Shown: in pieces, positions 1 through 14,200 of the stretch | How positions within the stretch are numbered: the stretch's first letter is position 1 | How the letters are laid out: the number at the start of each line of letters is the position of its first letter | Assembly: GCA_037178855.1 (NCBI GenBank) | Contig: JASJZC010000002.1 | Coordinates: 4,836,001 to 4,900,000 of the forward strand | DNA: 64,000 nt | Source: Oscheius sp. JU75 | Taxonomy: Eukaryota > Nematoda > Chromadorea > Rhabditida > Rhabditidae | Reading direction: 5' to 3' | The notes under the pieces: generated by a model | What the model was told of the DNA's origin: nothing | The model's input: the letters and a program-made list of their open reading frames with translations, nothing else | The model's database searches: none | Made by a program: the position numbers and the translations under genes

Positions 1-1810
1 TGTACTTTTCTCGCATCATCAGCTGGAATTCCGACTTGGCCGTGGCATTCAAAGTAGCCAGATCGTCATTGGGGTCAATCTCCAAGATGATTCCGTCATC
101 TCGTGTTCGGACACAATGATTGTAGTCTTTGTGACAGAGACAGAGATCGACTTTCTCCTTTTCTTTCAGCTGAGCGTAGGGAAGTTTCGACTTGTGAAAA
201 CGCATCGGACAGTGACCAGACGAGTCGACACATTCTACACAGAGCTTCTCCTTCCAACTACTGTCTGAACTTTCTATATAACTACAGGGAAAGAGAGACT
301 GACAAGGAAAGCAGGGCCACAATGTTCGAGAGATCATGTCCAATTGACAGAGACACTTGGAAGGATGAAAATTTCTCAAGACAGGACCGGAAATGTCGAC
401 GGTCACCTTGCCCTGCAAGGCAGCAAAACATGATCCCTTCCTCTCGGCCGTCATCGGATCCACATCACAGAGACATTGAGCAAAAACCTGATGATACCGT
501 CGATCCTTGTCCCGACTCTTTTTCCTCGGTCTTGTTGCTCGTCTCACTAAAACTATGTTTGTGCTAATCGGTCATAATCTGACAGAGCCATTCGTCTATT
601 TTTTCCGGGGCCTGTTCTCTCGTTTTGTCAGCGAGCCTGCTCTCTCGCTCCCTCAGCCAGTGTACAATTGCGATGGAGCTCTCTAGCTCGGTGACGCGGA
701 GCCTCTTGTTAGACCGGAGAAGATTTTGACAAATGGATCGACAAGGAGGACGAGGTGTTCCACATTAGTTAGCTTTTTACGCGGGCGAGATCAAAGAAAG
801 TACACAGGCTTTTTCTACATGAATACATGAATCTACAAGAGAGTCATTGGGAAGAGAGACAAGTGAACATAACTATAGGGAAGAACTGATAACCCCATAT
901 AGGAAAAGAAGGACTCACTTCTGGCTCCGCCGAAGTTCAAAGCAGCAGCGACACCTTCAGTTTTATCACCGGAGGCTAATCGTTTGGTATAGGCGTCCAT
1001 CTGGAACGCATTGCCACTTGGCCTCTCTCGATTTCGGACTTACCATGGCTTTTGTGTCGGGATTGGCGTTGATGGAACTCCGCTTATAAGGATTTAAATT
1101 ACATAGAGTGATTGAGGGGAATGGCGCGTTTTCAAATTTGAGCTGGAAGAAAAGTTCGTAGATAGACTAAAAAACAACTCACATCGAGATCAACTGTTTT
1201 GTGATATTGTCGGTAGCGAATAATGAGAAAAATGATCTGGATGAGAAGTGCCGCGAGACATATCAAGAAGGCTGTGTACCAGAACCACCGCCATTTGGTA
1301 TTTGGGGCCAGAGAGGCGTGACTGATGCCGTGGAATGTACTCTGACGCTCGAAGCGCTGTCGCAGCTCCGTGTAGTTGAGATGACCGCGTACCCGTATGT
1401 TCTTGAGACCTGGAACCTTTCATTTTGTAATGGTTTTTATTTGCTTCCTAAACCAGCGAACTAGTTGTTTTGTACGCGTGTTATACAACCTCTTCTACTA
1501 ATAGATTCTCTGTCATCCTATCGATGTGTTACAAGTTCTTGTGAGTCAGACTATGGGCCTTCGTGACCTTTTGAAAGTATCAAGACTTCTTGAAACTGGG
1601 TAACTTTCTCTTACAAATTAAAATGCCTGGGTACCTTCCTCAGGCAAAACAAGGAAGTAGGTTGGAAACGGATCCGAGAGTAAAAACACTTTAAGTGTGG
1701 CAGAACCCAATTCAAAAGCTGTTTCAAACTGTTTCAACTAGAGAAGAAAAAAAACTCGTACCTGAGTAGGATAGCTTGGTGTAGGGCCTGGTATCGCGAG
1801 ACCTCAACAT
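1..1810 (-). CDS. DEG/ENaC sodium channel subunit, 3' part outside the window
   Basis: Amiloride-sensitive, degenerin-type cation channel of the plasma membrane. Exons read on the minus strand: 1810-1762 (ATG start; an in-frame TAA lies five codons upstream), 1409-1183, 1142-1044 and 1000-919, all joining in phase. Exon 2 carries the family's cytoplasmic STFHG motif followed by the first membrane helix ([20 protein letters not shown]). Exon 3 carries [13 protein letters not shown], close to the degenerin FPAVTICNLNPYK motif that opens the extracellular domain. Beyond about 570 a cysteine-rich frame stays open for some 190 codons to the window edge, which fits the extracellular domain. The joins between 918 and 570 are not resolved. 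Intron 1 is 352 nt, long for this window. Family is secure from the motifs; the exact paralogue is not known. Confidence 0.82.
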
Positions 1811-3651
1811 TTCGACGTGAGGACATTACACGGACCTGGAGTCCACATGGAGAGAATATGAAACTGTAGCTCTCTCGGGAAAAGGACTCGATCAATCGAT
1901 GTAGCGAGCTAGTTTTTGGCTCAGAGAGAGGGTGGTGGCGGCACAGGAGGCGTCGACTGGGTAAAATGTGCTCCCGTGGCCAGAGACAAATTGCACGGAC
2001 AACAGGTCCCCGACACTTGTGAGAGATATAGAGGAAGATGTCTTTTTTGAGGTAGTTGGGAACCTGAACCCGAATTGGGTTACTCGGGTGCAGGGGAAGG
2101 GGAGGCAGGCAGAATGGCAACAGCTGGGCACCCGGCTTTTTAGGTTTGCTGTGACATGGCCGAGGACAAGCGCTTTTCTATGTTTCCTTGAATCTTCATC
2201 TGTGAGAAGGTGGCTATTGGTCAAAGGGAATCTATCTCTAGAAATTCTGGCACAGAACATTGTCTCTATCCTTTTTGGGAGAAATACATTTTATCTGTTC
2301 AATATAACGAAAGCCAGAGGCTCAAAAACTGGGATGAACTGAAAAGAACGAACCTCCTTGAATAGCCGGCCTGGACAGTCGTCTGGCTACATTCTGCCAG
2401 TTTTTCCCAGCTCGTCGATGAGACTGTTTTCGATCCTCGAACCCAGCAGCAAATCGAATATTGCGACTGTCCTCAGACGGCTGTCTCGTGCCAGCAAAGG
2501 AACTCTTGTGAGTCTCAACACTGCTAGCCTGCTCAGCCGAGAGCGTCCTCTTCGGCTTGTCTGTACGCGTAACCCGGGCTAAGATCTCTGGCGGCTCCAT
2601 CCATGCTCTATGAGATGACCACCAGCATATGGCTACGAGAGGGCAGCCGTTGATGTGAGACTTGAGCGGAGATGTGTAATGCTGGAGGCAATAAAATTGT
2701 TGATAATTGCTCAAGGCTGTAGTCACTTTTTGAATTCCGGAGGTAGAAAGACCAAGAGATAGGAAGAGTAGCTAGTTGAAAAAGAAGAACCCGACGAGAG
2801 AGTAATTGGAGAAGGACTAGAAATAGTTGAAATATTGATTGATGAGGCCGGGTGGGGGAGGGCCTTGAGCAGCCACAAATCAGTTGCGGGGCAAGCAGGC
2901 GGCTGAGGAAGCCCGCCTTCGGTTCTGAGGAGGAGAGACCTGTCGCTATGATGAGCATCACATAAACAGTAGAGAACGAGAGAGGACAGTTGTTCTTCGT
3001 GTCACACATTTGCAGCTTTTATTGCTTGACTACAGATTCCCAATTTAGGTTACTGTGTTTTAGAATTAGAGAGAGTAGCTAGTAGAAGCCATTGGATCAC
3101 ACAGGTGAGTACAAAAGAAAAGATAAATACGTCCAAGTATCATTAATACCATCCAAAGCTTGCTTGGCTTCTAGAGTCTTGTACGAGATTGATTAGAGGA
3201 GTCGCTCCCGTACGATCTCGGTGGGACAAGCCGCAACCCGCAAACTCTGGTGTTTCTCCCTGAATACCTAGCTTCTTTTTTTCACTCGTTCTTAAGAAAT
3301 TAATGGTCATATCTCTCTGCCTGCTCACAAAGCCAACATTCAATACATACGTTCCTTGATTGTCAGTCAGTTCTCCCAAGATGTACAAAGTTCTCCGACT
3401 ATCAAAACTGGCCATTAATCCTTGTCCCACATAGTATAGTTGGTGCTGCCTCGAAGTTCGCAACAGGCACCCTCCTCGTGGTAGTACACTAATGATGCGT
3501 TTCTTCGGCCGATGTTTTCGTAGCCGATGAAAAAAGGCACGCTTGGAACGTCCACGGCCGACACAATGACAAACGGCTTGTTCCGAGATCCCGATCAGGA
3601 TCCTCGGATCGAAAAAGCAAGGGGTCAAACGTCTAATTATATCTGTTTCAG
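1811..3651. other. Divergent intergenic stretch between DEG/ENaC and IRE1; no gene recognised
   Basis: This 1.8 kb separates the minus-strand channel start from the first IRE1 exon I can recognise. It should contain the promoter of both genes and the 5' exons of IRE1, but I could not find a convincing luminal-domain exon on the plus strand. Two pieces look exon-like: 2421-2510 (+), with a good acceptor, an ATG and a GTGAGT donor, and 3143-3650 (-), a long open frame with internal GTATGT...TTAAG splice-like sites. Neither resembles a family I know. Confidence 0.4.
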
Positions 3652-6256
<2,605 letters not shown>

Positions 6257-6556
6257 TCTTTTGTACATAAGGGTCATATTGACCGCATGGGTTTTCTAAT
6301 TGGGATAACAGTTTGTTTGTGCCTTGTAGTAGAGTCTCCTACACAACCCAAAGTCAGCGCCTACTTTCGTTGATCTCTCTCCTTGTTCTGTTAACAGTCA
6401 TCTTGGCATTTATGAATCGAACTGTATTATTTCCGGTTTTTAATAAACACATTCCAAATCACTGTAGTTGTCTCGGCTGTCCTAGGGCCAGAGATGACGG
6501 GGGAGGAAGCCCGAATTCCGAGCTGAAATTGTGTTTCTGTTGTCAAAAAGAGAAAT

Positions 6557-7634
6557 TTACTGGAAACCAACAGACGGAGGGTTAACAAAACCAATAGATG
6601 AGGGCACAGCAGACGGCGGAGCCACAGAAAAGGTGTTAGTACTGGTGAGATCAGCCAAAAAAGGATTGGTCGGAGCCAAGACCGAAGGCGGTGGAGCAGG
6701 CCATGCGATTGGGCTGTCGATCGAGGGCTGGGAGACAAGAGAGGCCGAGGTCGCCTGGGGAAGATGAGATGGCGGAAGAATAGTGGAAGGAGCCAGACCG
6801 GGAAGTGGAATTCCTCCTGAAAGGCTGGTTGAACACGGCAAACCAAGCCAAAAAGTACAAAAATTGGGACTTACTGGGAGTTGATGTCTGATTGCTCTGT
6901 GGATAGCTGACTGGAGCTGGAGGCACCTGAACAGATTCTATTTGCCTCGAACTGTCTAGAACATACATTAGAAGGTTGAGAAGAGAAATCAATTAACAGG
7001 TCTTGGGGTGGTTGTTCCCTCACAGCGAAATCGTAACTGGGAGGTTGGTAAGGTGGAACTTGTGCCTGGTAGGAACTAGCGGAACTCGACCCAGACAGAG
7101 CATTCTGATAGGAACTGGTGGAACCAGTCATAACATCTGGATTCATCCCAGATGAACTAGCAGAGAACTCTCCAGACTCGGTCAGTCGTCTGGCATACTC
7201 CTCGTCTATGAGCTCCTGACGTATTTTTTCCTCAGCCTTGCGACTCTCTTCCGCGTTCCATTCGGCAGCTAGTCTCTGGGCTATCTGCTCGTCTGTCTCT
7301 TCACTGAATGATTTCATATTCAAAGTACTGGGTCAGAGCGAGAAAAATAAGGAGAATTAACCCACATTTGACGGAAAGCCTGTCTCCGCATGGCCCGGGC
7401 CGTTTCGTCCTCAGTTTGTTGTACAACTTTCGAATGTTTTGTATCGTTCCCAACAGTCCGTCTTTCGGAACGATTCTGATCATAGTGACTAGGCAAAACT
7501 GTTATCTTGAACAGAAATTTGGCTTACTGTCCGAACTCCTCGTCTTGCAGCCTCAAGGCCATGTTGAAATCTTCCATTTCTCGTAGCTGACTTCTTACAG
7601 CCGAAGGGTTTGGCTTTGAGTCGTCGATAACCAT
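6557..7634 (-). CDS. Small protein with MIU-like ubiquitin-binding helices and a Pro/Ser-rich NPF tail
   Basis: Not a named family I recognise with certainty. Five exons join in phase: 7634-7528, 7488-7366, 7327-6967, 6926-6875 and 6816-6557. An acceptor TTCAG stands six bases before the ATG. The N-terminal half holds repeated acidic amphipathic helices of the motif-interacting-with-ubiquitin kind (EDFNMALRLQDEEFG, DEQIAQRLAAEWN, DEEYARRLTE), as in CCDC50-like adaptors. The C-terminal half is rich in Ser, Pro, Ala and Tyr, with PPYQPPSY and an NPF tripeptide (TNPFLAD) that could bind EH-domain endocytic proteins. The first coding motif and the NPF are direct observations; a role as ubiquitin-binding trafficking adaptor is inference. 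Confidence 0.7.
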
Positions 7635-8176
7635 TTTTAGCTGAAGTTGAACCTTTTGAACGCAAAGTATAGCAGAGAGAAGGAAAGATATGATGTTTTG
7701 AACAAATAGTGACGGGTCAAAGCTTTTGTTAGCATCACGAGTCTGAGTCATATAAATCGATTAGACACTTATCAGACAGCTGGCTGGTGGGTGTTGGAAA
7801 GAGACGAAGAACGGTCACAAATGACCAGATTTTACGAGAGAAAAGAGGGAAGGAGGGTGCAAATATTATGGGTCGACGGGTTTAAAGTAAACGCGATATC
7901 CGCGATGATCACATGGCAATTGAGGACACACGGGGCGGACGGATTGTTTGTTCACCCAGACGATTCACTCTCACGCCATTTAGCTATGACTCAAATTGGG
8001 ACAATTATGAAATCATAGTACTGGAAATAAGAAACATCCAGTTATCTTCAAAAGTCAGTAGTCTGCGAGTAGAAGTGAGCCTGTTATCAATTCTAAGGCA
8101 AGACTAAAAGGCTGCGAAATATCAGCCGTCGGCAGCTGGTCTTCTACTCGAGCTCTCCAATTGTTTCTGCATCTGA

Positions 8177-8256
8177 GAACAAACAAAGCAAACTTCTTGC
8201 CAAAAACATAAAAGCGACAAACAATTACTGTTTTATCAAAACTTGTCAATTAGAAG
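8177..8256 (+). repeat. Left terminal inverted repeat arm
   Basis: About 80 bp, roughly 89 percent identical to the reverse complement of 9527-9606. The outer 19 bases match exactly. Confidence 0.8.
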
Positions 8257-9526
8257 GCAAGCAATTAAAGACAATATTCTATTATCGTTTTACCGATGCG
8301 TCGACGAGTAGGTAATAGAAGACAGAAGTCGGCCGTAGCTCTTGCTCCGCTAGGATTCTCTAGAGGCAAAGATGTCTCATTCCAGTTGCATAAACTTTGG
8401 CTTGGCTGGTTCAGAGGTTTGCTGAGGCACTCCAGTCGATCGCTTTGTGTTCTATAGATCCTTTTCCAGAAGCGTCTACCTGAAAACCAAAGAACAGGAA
8501 ATGAGTGGTTCAGCTGATTACTAGCAAAGTTTTAGGACTCCCAGTTACCAATCTCCGCATACCTCGACACCGCCTCGGTCTCCAAAACTTAATTTGCAAA
8601 CCGAGCCCGATCGGCTCTTAAAGCGAGTATCCGGACTTTTTTTTCGACTATGTGTTCTGATATGGGTCTTGTAGAGAAAAACGCGCTGATTACGGAGGTG
8701 TACTTCTTTTTTGTTTTATCATCGATGATCACCAGCATAGAAGGCCGCAAAGTTGCTACCCCAGAACAAAAGTTACCATTTGCCAAAAAGCTTTCTCGGC
8801 AGTACTTGTCAGCCTCGACAGGTCACGCGCTTTTTGGCAAGTCAAGGCTAGTTCCAGAGAAAAGAATATTTAGTCGAAGTTGTAGCTTCTGGTAACATGT
8901 CCTCCTTTATGCTCCTTTATTTCTAGACAACTACTCGGAATAGAAGTTGAATGCATCCCAATTGCTTCAGAAACGAATCTACCCTAGTTTAGGGCGTTCA
9001 GTAATCTCCCCCACAGTTTGCACTTCATAGACTAGAGTTTTGCACCCAAAATATTTTCTAAAGATGCTCTTATGAATTGAGGTTGTCTCGTTTTTACCTG
9101 TGGAACAGTTTCACCTTGTTATGGTACTTCGAGACTAATGTTACGTCTCATTTCTGACTCAAAAAGGCTCAACCTTGCAGCTCGAATAAGTTGCAGAAAC
9201 TGAAAGCCAGTGCAATCTCAACTTGCTACGATTTGTCAAATTACCTGAATTTTAACTTTTGCGAACTAGAAAAGGGTCCGGACACTCGCTTTAACCTACA
9301 GGCTGAAGCATTCGAATCTGGGTTGCTTGGCACTACCCCTGATCTTAGTCAAGGAGTTTGAAGGAAGATAACTAAGTCAGAGCGAAAGATTCCATATTTT
9401 GGCAAAGTATAAATACCTGACTTGAATTGGAGGTGACGATGAGTAGACGTTCCATGGTGACGGGAGCTGGCGACAGAAGAGCATGAAGGGGACGAGCAAC
9501 TATCTGGCGAGCAAATGCCTGCTTAC

Positions 9527-9606
9527 TTTCTAATGGATAAGTTTTGACAAAACAGTAATTGTTTGTCGCTTTTATCTTTCTAGCAATAAGTTTGCTTTGT
9601 TTGTTC
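9527..9606 (-). repeat. Right terminal inverted repeat arm
   Basis: Reverse-complement partner of 8177-8256. The best conserved core reads GACAAACAATTACTGTTTT on the strand of the left arm. Confidence 0.8.
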
Positions 9607-9889
9607 CGTAATTAAAGTTGCTTCAAGCTGTTTGCTTATCAGTTACCAAGTTTCGAGCTAGGTTTCTCTGGAAGTAAAAAGGGAGTACTAAACATCTTTT
9701 CATGAGGGGGTTGTTCTTTCGACTGTTCCCATTCTTTTGCTCTACTCTTCCGAGCTGAAGAGGTGCTCCCGTTTGTCGAAAATTGGTTTACTGCTCTCGC
9801 TTGACGAGTCCATTTTGATTGGAACCTCTCTTTCGGGCGCAAGGAATTTTTAATCCCCGACCCGTTAATCCAACGGCTCGTCGTCAAAG

Positions 9890-11197
9890 ATGATGGTCAT
9901 CCCGGTTAGTCAACACAAATTGATCAAGATTCGGAGAGTCAATCGTCGACTTCTGACTCTTTTGGCCTTGTACTCTGCCTTTGTCGCCACCATCACAAAC
10001 ATTCTAGGTATTTATCCCTATTTGTTGGCTAAATGAGTTTAGGAGCCACCACGAATTCCTGGCTATACACTTCTGAAGTTCTCAAATATTACGTGATGCC
10101 GAATATCACGGAAATTTGGGATATTGGCAATGAGCCCGTGTACTTCAAAAACGCCAGCTATGGACCCTGGCAGTTTTGCTGGCTTGATCGTAATGTTTTT
10201 GAGGATACTGCTAAAATAAAGTTTCAGCTCTAACACCCTTTGAGTGTCACGAGGTTCAATATCTTTTGGATGACGACCCCAGTGATGTGACTACTGGTGT
10301 TCAGCGTAAGTACATTCTTCTCATATCTGACACTAGCAAATACTCAGAATCTGTTATAAACATGTTTCGGTTCCAGAGTCGATCCGAAAAAGTTTCTACT
10401 TCATGATGACCGGAGCTGGCTTAAGTGTTGTCGGTCTCCTTCTTTCGGCAGTCAGCTCAGTTCTACCCAATCCCTACGCATGTCTATTCCTAGCCACCAT
10501 CATTCACATCAATGCTGGTCTGTTCCTCCCTTGTTCGGAGCAATTTAACCCTTCAGGAATAACTAACTTCCTTTGCATAATCGTCTTCATGTCGGCCGTT
10601 TCCAAAGAAGTAGGTTATAAAATTTATCCGGCCTCTGAGATGGATGATCCTCTATTTCATTACGACTATGGGTATTCTTTCCTGTTGCTCAAAGTGAGTC
10701 CTCCTATCTAATCTAATTGAGAGAAAAAAAAAGTTTTCCTTCCTACTCACGGAATCTGCCGCTTTGTTTTCAATTGTCGTCTATATGGCCAAAAGAGACG
10801 AGAGGACGTTCAACCGATACAAGCTTAGGTCAATGCTCAATGTTCACAAGGTATCCCTTCACTTTTGAGGTTTTTGAACAGACTAAGATGTCTGAGGGAT
10901 CGCCAAATGGAGACCGAGTTGTGGCCAGAGAAGCTGGCCATCATCCCCGGTTCAGACGGACTCCTCACAGTTCAATTAGTTCCTGTTCCGTCCCGACCCT
11001 CGATGAGTTGGCGCCAAAGCGTAGTTCCTTGTACAGTAACCCACTGACCCCCGTCAAAGAAGGGCCCGAAAAGGTAGGAGGCATACTTTTTTGCCAAGTA
11101 TTTCTTTCAGTTCCTGTCGGCTTCGCCATTCATGCGAAGGAAACCCACGATTACTTCGCCGTTAGATCTTATGAACCCTACGGAAACGTGTTTATAA
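9890..11197 (+). CDS. Stargazin/TARP-like (claudin superfamily) four-TM protein
   Basis: TARPs are auxiliary subunits of AMPA-type glutamate receptors or voltage-gated calcium channels. Exons: 9890-10007, 10043-10189, 10228-10305, 10377-10693, 10734-10850, 10882-11073 and 11111-11197, all in phase. The first membrane helix follows a short basic N-terminus. The first extracellular loop holds the claudin-type W-x2-C...C signature (GPWQFC then FEC). Three more helices follow: MTGAGLSVVGLLLSAVSS, a PYACLFLATIIHINAG segment, and FLLTESAALFSIVVYMA. The cytoplasmic tail is Ser/Pro-rich and ends ETCL, a class I PDZ ligand (T-x-L), as TARPs end TTPV. The tail's reading frame is chosen by exon fit; an alternative frame after 10882 would stop at 11047. 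A plus AATAAA at 11395 lies beyond the F-spondin stop. Confidence 0.8.
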
Positions 11198-11203
11198 ATT
11201 TAT

Positions 11204-14200
11204 TCATGAACAAGCTCTTCCACAGCTTCGTGTCTCTGTTTCCGATTCTTGGCACTCGATCTCGCGCCATTCCGCATCCCTTCCTTTTGTCACGCGTCTT
11301 CTTCTGGTCTGTGTTCCGATTCCGCATGTATTGGGTCTGACAGAGCAGGGGCTCCAACGAGTCCAGGGGCTCACCAGACAGCCGGTCTGGGCTGAATAAA
11401 AGGTTTGAAAGGGTTAATATACAGACTTACGACAAGGACGTTGATCACACCGTAGCTCTTGGATCAAGTGTTCAGGACAAGAAGCACCGCCGTTTCTGGG
11501 GAAAGTCTTAATCTGTCTGGTACGAGTCTTCTTTCCACGACCACAAGAGGCGGAACAGGCCCCCCAAGGAGTCCATTCCTGCATCTCACAGGGCACTGGA
11601 TCACCTCCATCATTGATCTGCTGGGTTCCGAACTCTTCAATCAGTTGGTGATTGGGAACTGAACTGGATGTGGAACATAGAGAGGAGTTCTTACCTAGAG
11701 CCTTGTTGTGGTCATGCCCAGCCAAGCAGATCCTCTTACACTCTTCCGAGGTCTCGAACTGGTTCCTGTTACCCTGATTTAGGCATTGCTCGAAGTCTGA
11801 CTATTTACCAACCTTACACCCGGTGTAGATGAATCTCTCGCAAGCGTTGGTCACATTATTGTACCAGTATCTCGGAAAAGTTCCACCACATTGTCCTTCA
11901 GATTTTGGCTCGGCACAGATCTCTTCCGAGTTCTGTTCGATGAAGCGTCTGCAAGATTGCATGACACAAACGTCTTTCTCTTGTAGACTGATGTGAGAAC
12001 ATCTCTGAAAAGCATAGTGTTGAGAAAATGTTGAAAGTTTACCTGTTCGTGCTCGGCGTAGAAAAAGAGTCTAGTGCGGACGCGAACACCGTCATCGCAG
12101 GAGGCGGAACATGGCGACCATTCTGACCAGGTAGTGGTGCGACACAGAGGATCTGGAGTAACGGAACAGTCATCTCCAGACTCTCCAACGCAGAGATCTT
12201 TCCTTTCCAACTCAATATGAGGACAGTCTGCTTCCTTTGTGGCAGGATTCGTGAACGCTCTTTTCCTGCTTCTAGTTCCATGTCCGCATGTCACACTGCA
12301 TTCGCTCCAACTTTCCCAAGCTCCAACAGAACAACGTGAACTGAAGGCCGTGGAGTCTTCACATTCGTTGATCTTAGCGTTGCAGAACTGTCTCTCGGAA
12401 GTCTGGCGATTGCACTTGAAGATCTGAGCCTTGACCGGGAAGACGAAGACTCTGCTCCTCATTCTGATACCCTTTCCACAAGTCGCGGAACAAAGCGACC
12501 ACGGCTCCCACTCAGACATGAGACACTCTCTTCTGTCCTTGTACTCTTCGTCTTCTGAAGTGTTGGTAGAATTGAAGGCATCTCGCCGGTACTCATCATC
12601 GGCTTGACAGCGACTTGATGTTACCTGAAAGAGTTATATGCTGCAGTTGATTATCTCCTACCTCGACTCTCTTCAAAACCAAGGTAGCCAGACTCGGAAT
12701 CGTGTCGCTGTTTGTATTGTAGAACGGAGAAGCGGGGTCGTCTCTTGTCGTAATCCATCGAACAGGATCTCTCGGCTCGGATGGAGTATTGGGTGACTGG
12801 AAATTACTTGTCAACTAAATTTTAAAACTTTCAGTCGCGTTCTCGATGACTGTTGCAAAAGGTTCTATTCTCGTCGCTCCCGGCATCGGTATCGTCCTGC
12901 TCGTCATCATCGCCCTTCTCTGCGCCGGACTCTTCTGTCTCCTCTTCTACATTTACTGGAGATTCTTCAGAGGAAGGGCTGACGATACTCAGGTCAAAGG
13001 TATTATTATTTTTCACAATCAGATGAAAGGAATTCAGAGAATAATGTAATGGGAGCAGCTCACGGTTGTCATCCGACTCAAGGTGCACCGTGAAAAGTAC
13101 TCCAACTACCATCAAATAAACCGGGTTTAATCAAATATACCATGTAAGTTGGTCCAGAGTCAGTCCCGGCATCGAATGGCATCAGATTGAAGGTTTTTTC
13201 TTGCACCCAAGTACAGTCGGGCAGACAAAGATCGACAGCTGAGAGTCCAACACACCAATCCGGAGAAGGTCCGAACATTGTGGCCAATGAGACGAAATGA
13301 TGGTATCTGGAATTTTTTGTTCAATGAGGAGAAAGTGGACCCACTTATTCACAATAAATGACGAAGATGTCTTGCCTTGTACTTCGGGATACCAGAGACC
13401 TTTGACCTTCATCAGGGTTCGAACCTCTGCCGCCTAAGCACTCTCTGAATGTTTGTGAAGGATACCATACCCACCTTCTCCTTAGCCTCAATCTCAGCCT
13501 TGTATGTATTTCCCCATTCGGCAATCTCTTTCATCCCATCAGTAGACGGTTCTCCGATCTTCCAGAGAGTATAGTTCGATGAATGCGAGGCTCCCAACAT
13601 GTCCGTGAAATGAGTCAGATGCTCCACTGAAGTCGAATTTCAAAGAAATTTATAAAACGCACGAGTAGGAAAGTCAAGTGGATGAGTCTCCTTGCTCCAA
13701 AGACCTGTGAACTCAAGAGTATACTTAGCTGTATCACAGGCACAACATTCATTGCTTCCAGAAGAAGGAGCTTGGGTTGTAGCCAGTTGGTAGCCACCTA
13801 GATTGTGTGAACTGTCAGAAGAACGTTGGTCCAGTACCCTTGATACAGATCCGCTTGGTCAGTTGACTGTCCTCAGCATACCACACATACTTCGACTCGA
13901 TAACAGAAGCACGGAGAAGAACACATCCGGTCACAATCTGAATTGTGTTTAGACTCTTACAAATAACAGAAATCGTACCTCTGGAGCCTTCCAGACAGTA
14001 TGAACCGAGGTTTTTGGTCTCAGATGGGAATGGCTCACACCGGCAGTCCGGCAACCGGGAGAGACTCGGGCATCACCTTTTCCTTTTTCAACCTGAACAT
14101 ATCTCTACTACTGAATTGCTTCAGTCTTACTTCAAACCGTCCAGCCGGACTTTCATCTTCGAATTCGGCAGTTAGAACAAATCCTCTGAATGTCTGCACA

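Larger units (their letters stand above)
8177..9606. mobile_element. Non-autonomous DNA-transposon-like element with ~80-bp terminal inverted repeats
   Basis: The left end (8177-8256) and the reverse complement of the right end (9527-9606) align over about 80 positions with only 8-9 mismatches. Both start GAACAAACAAAGCAAACTT, and similarity stops abruptly outside, so these look like true termini. A second inverted pair lies inside: the AAAGCGAGT(A/G)TCCGGAC motif near 8620 and its complement near 9275. A perfect 12-bp hairpin (TTGCCAAAAAGC, 8780-8791 with 8829-8840) is also present. I see no transposase and no clear target-site duplication. It fills most of the intergenic space 7635-9889; nothing else is recognised there. 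Confidence 0.7.

Noticed and set aside
2421-2510. Exon-like segment (+) with CCCAG acceptor, ATG and GTGAGT donor
   Set aside because: No partner exon or homology could be found, so it is only mentioned.
13412-13436. A GGTTCGAACCC motif (minus strand) like a tRNA B box
   Set aside because: It lies in a Spondin_N coding exon of F-spondin with no cloverleaf around it.
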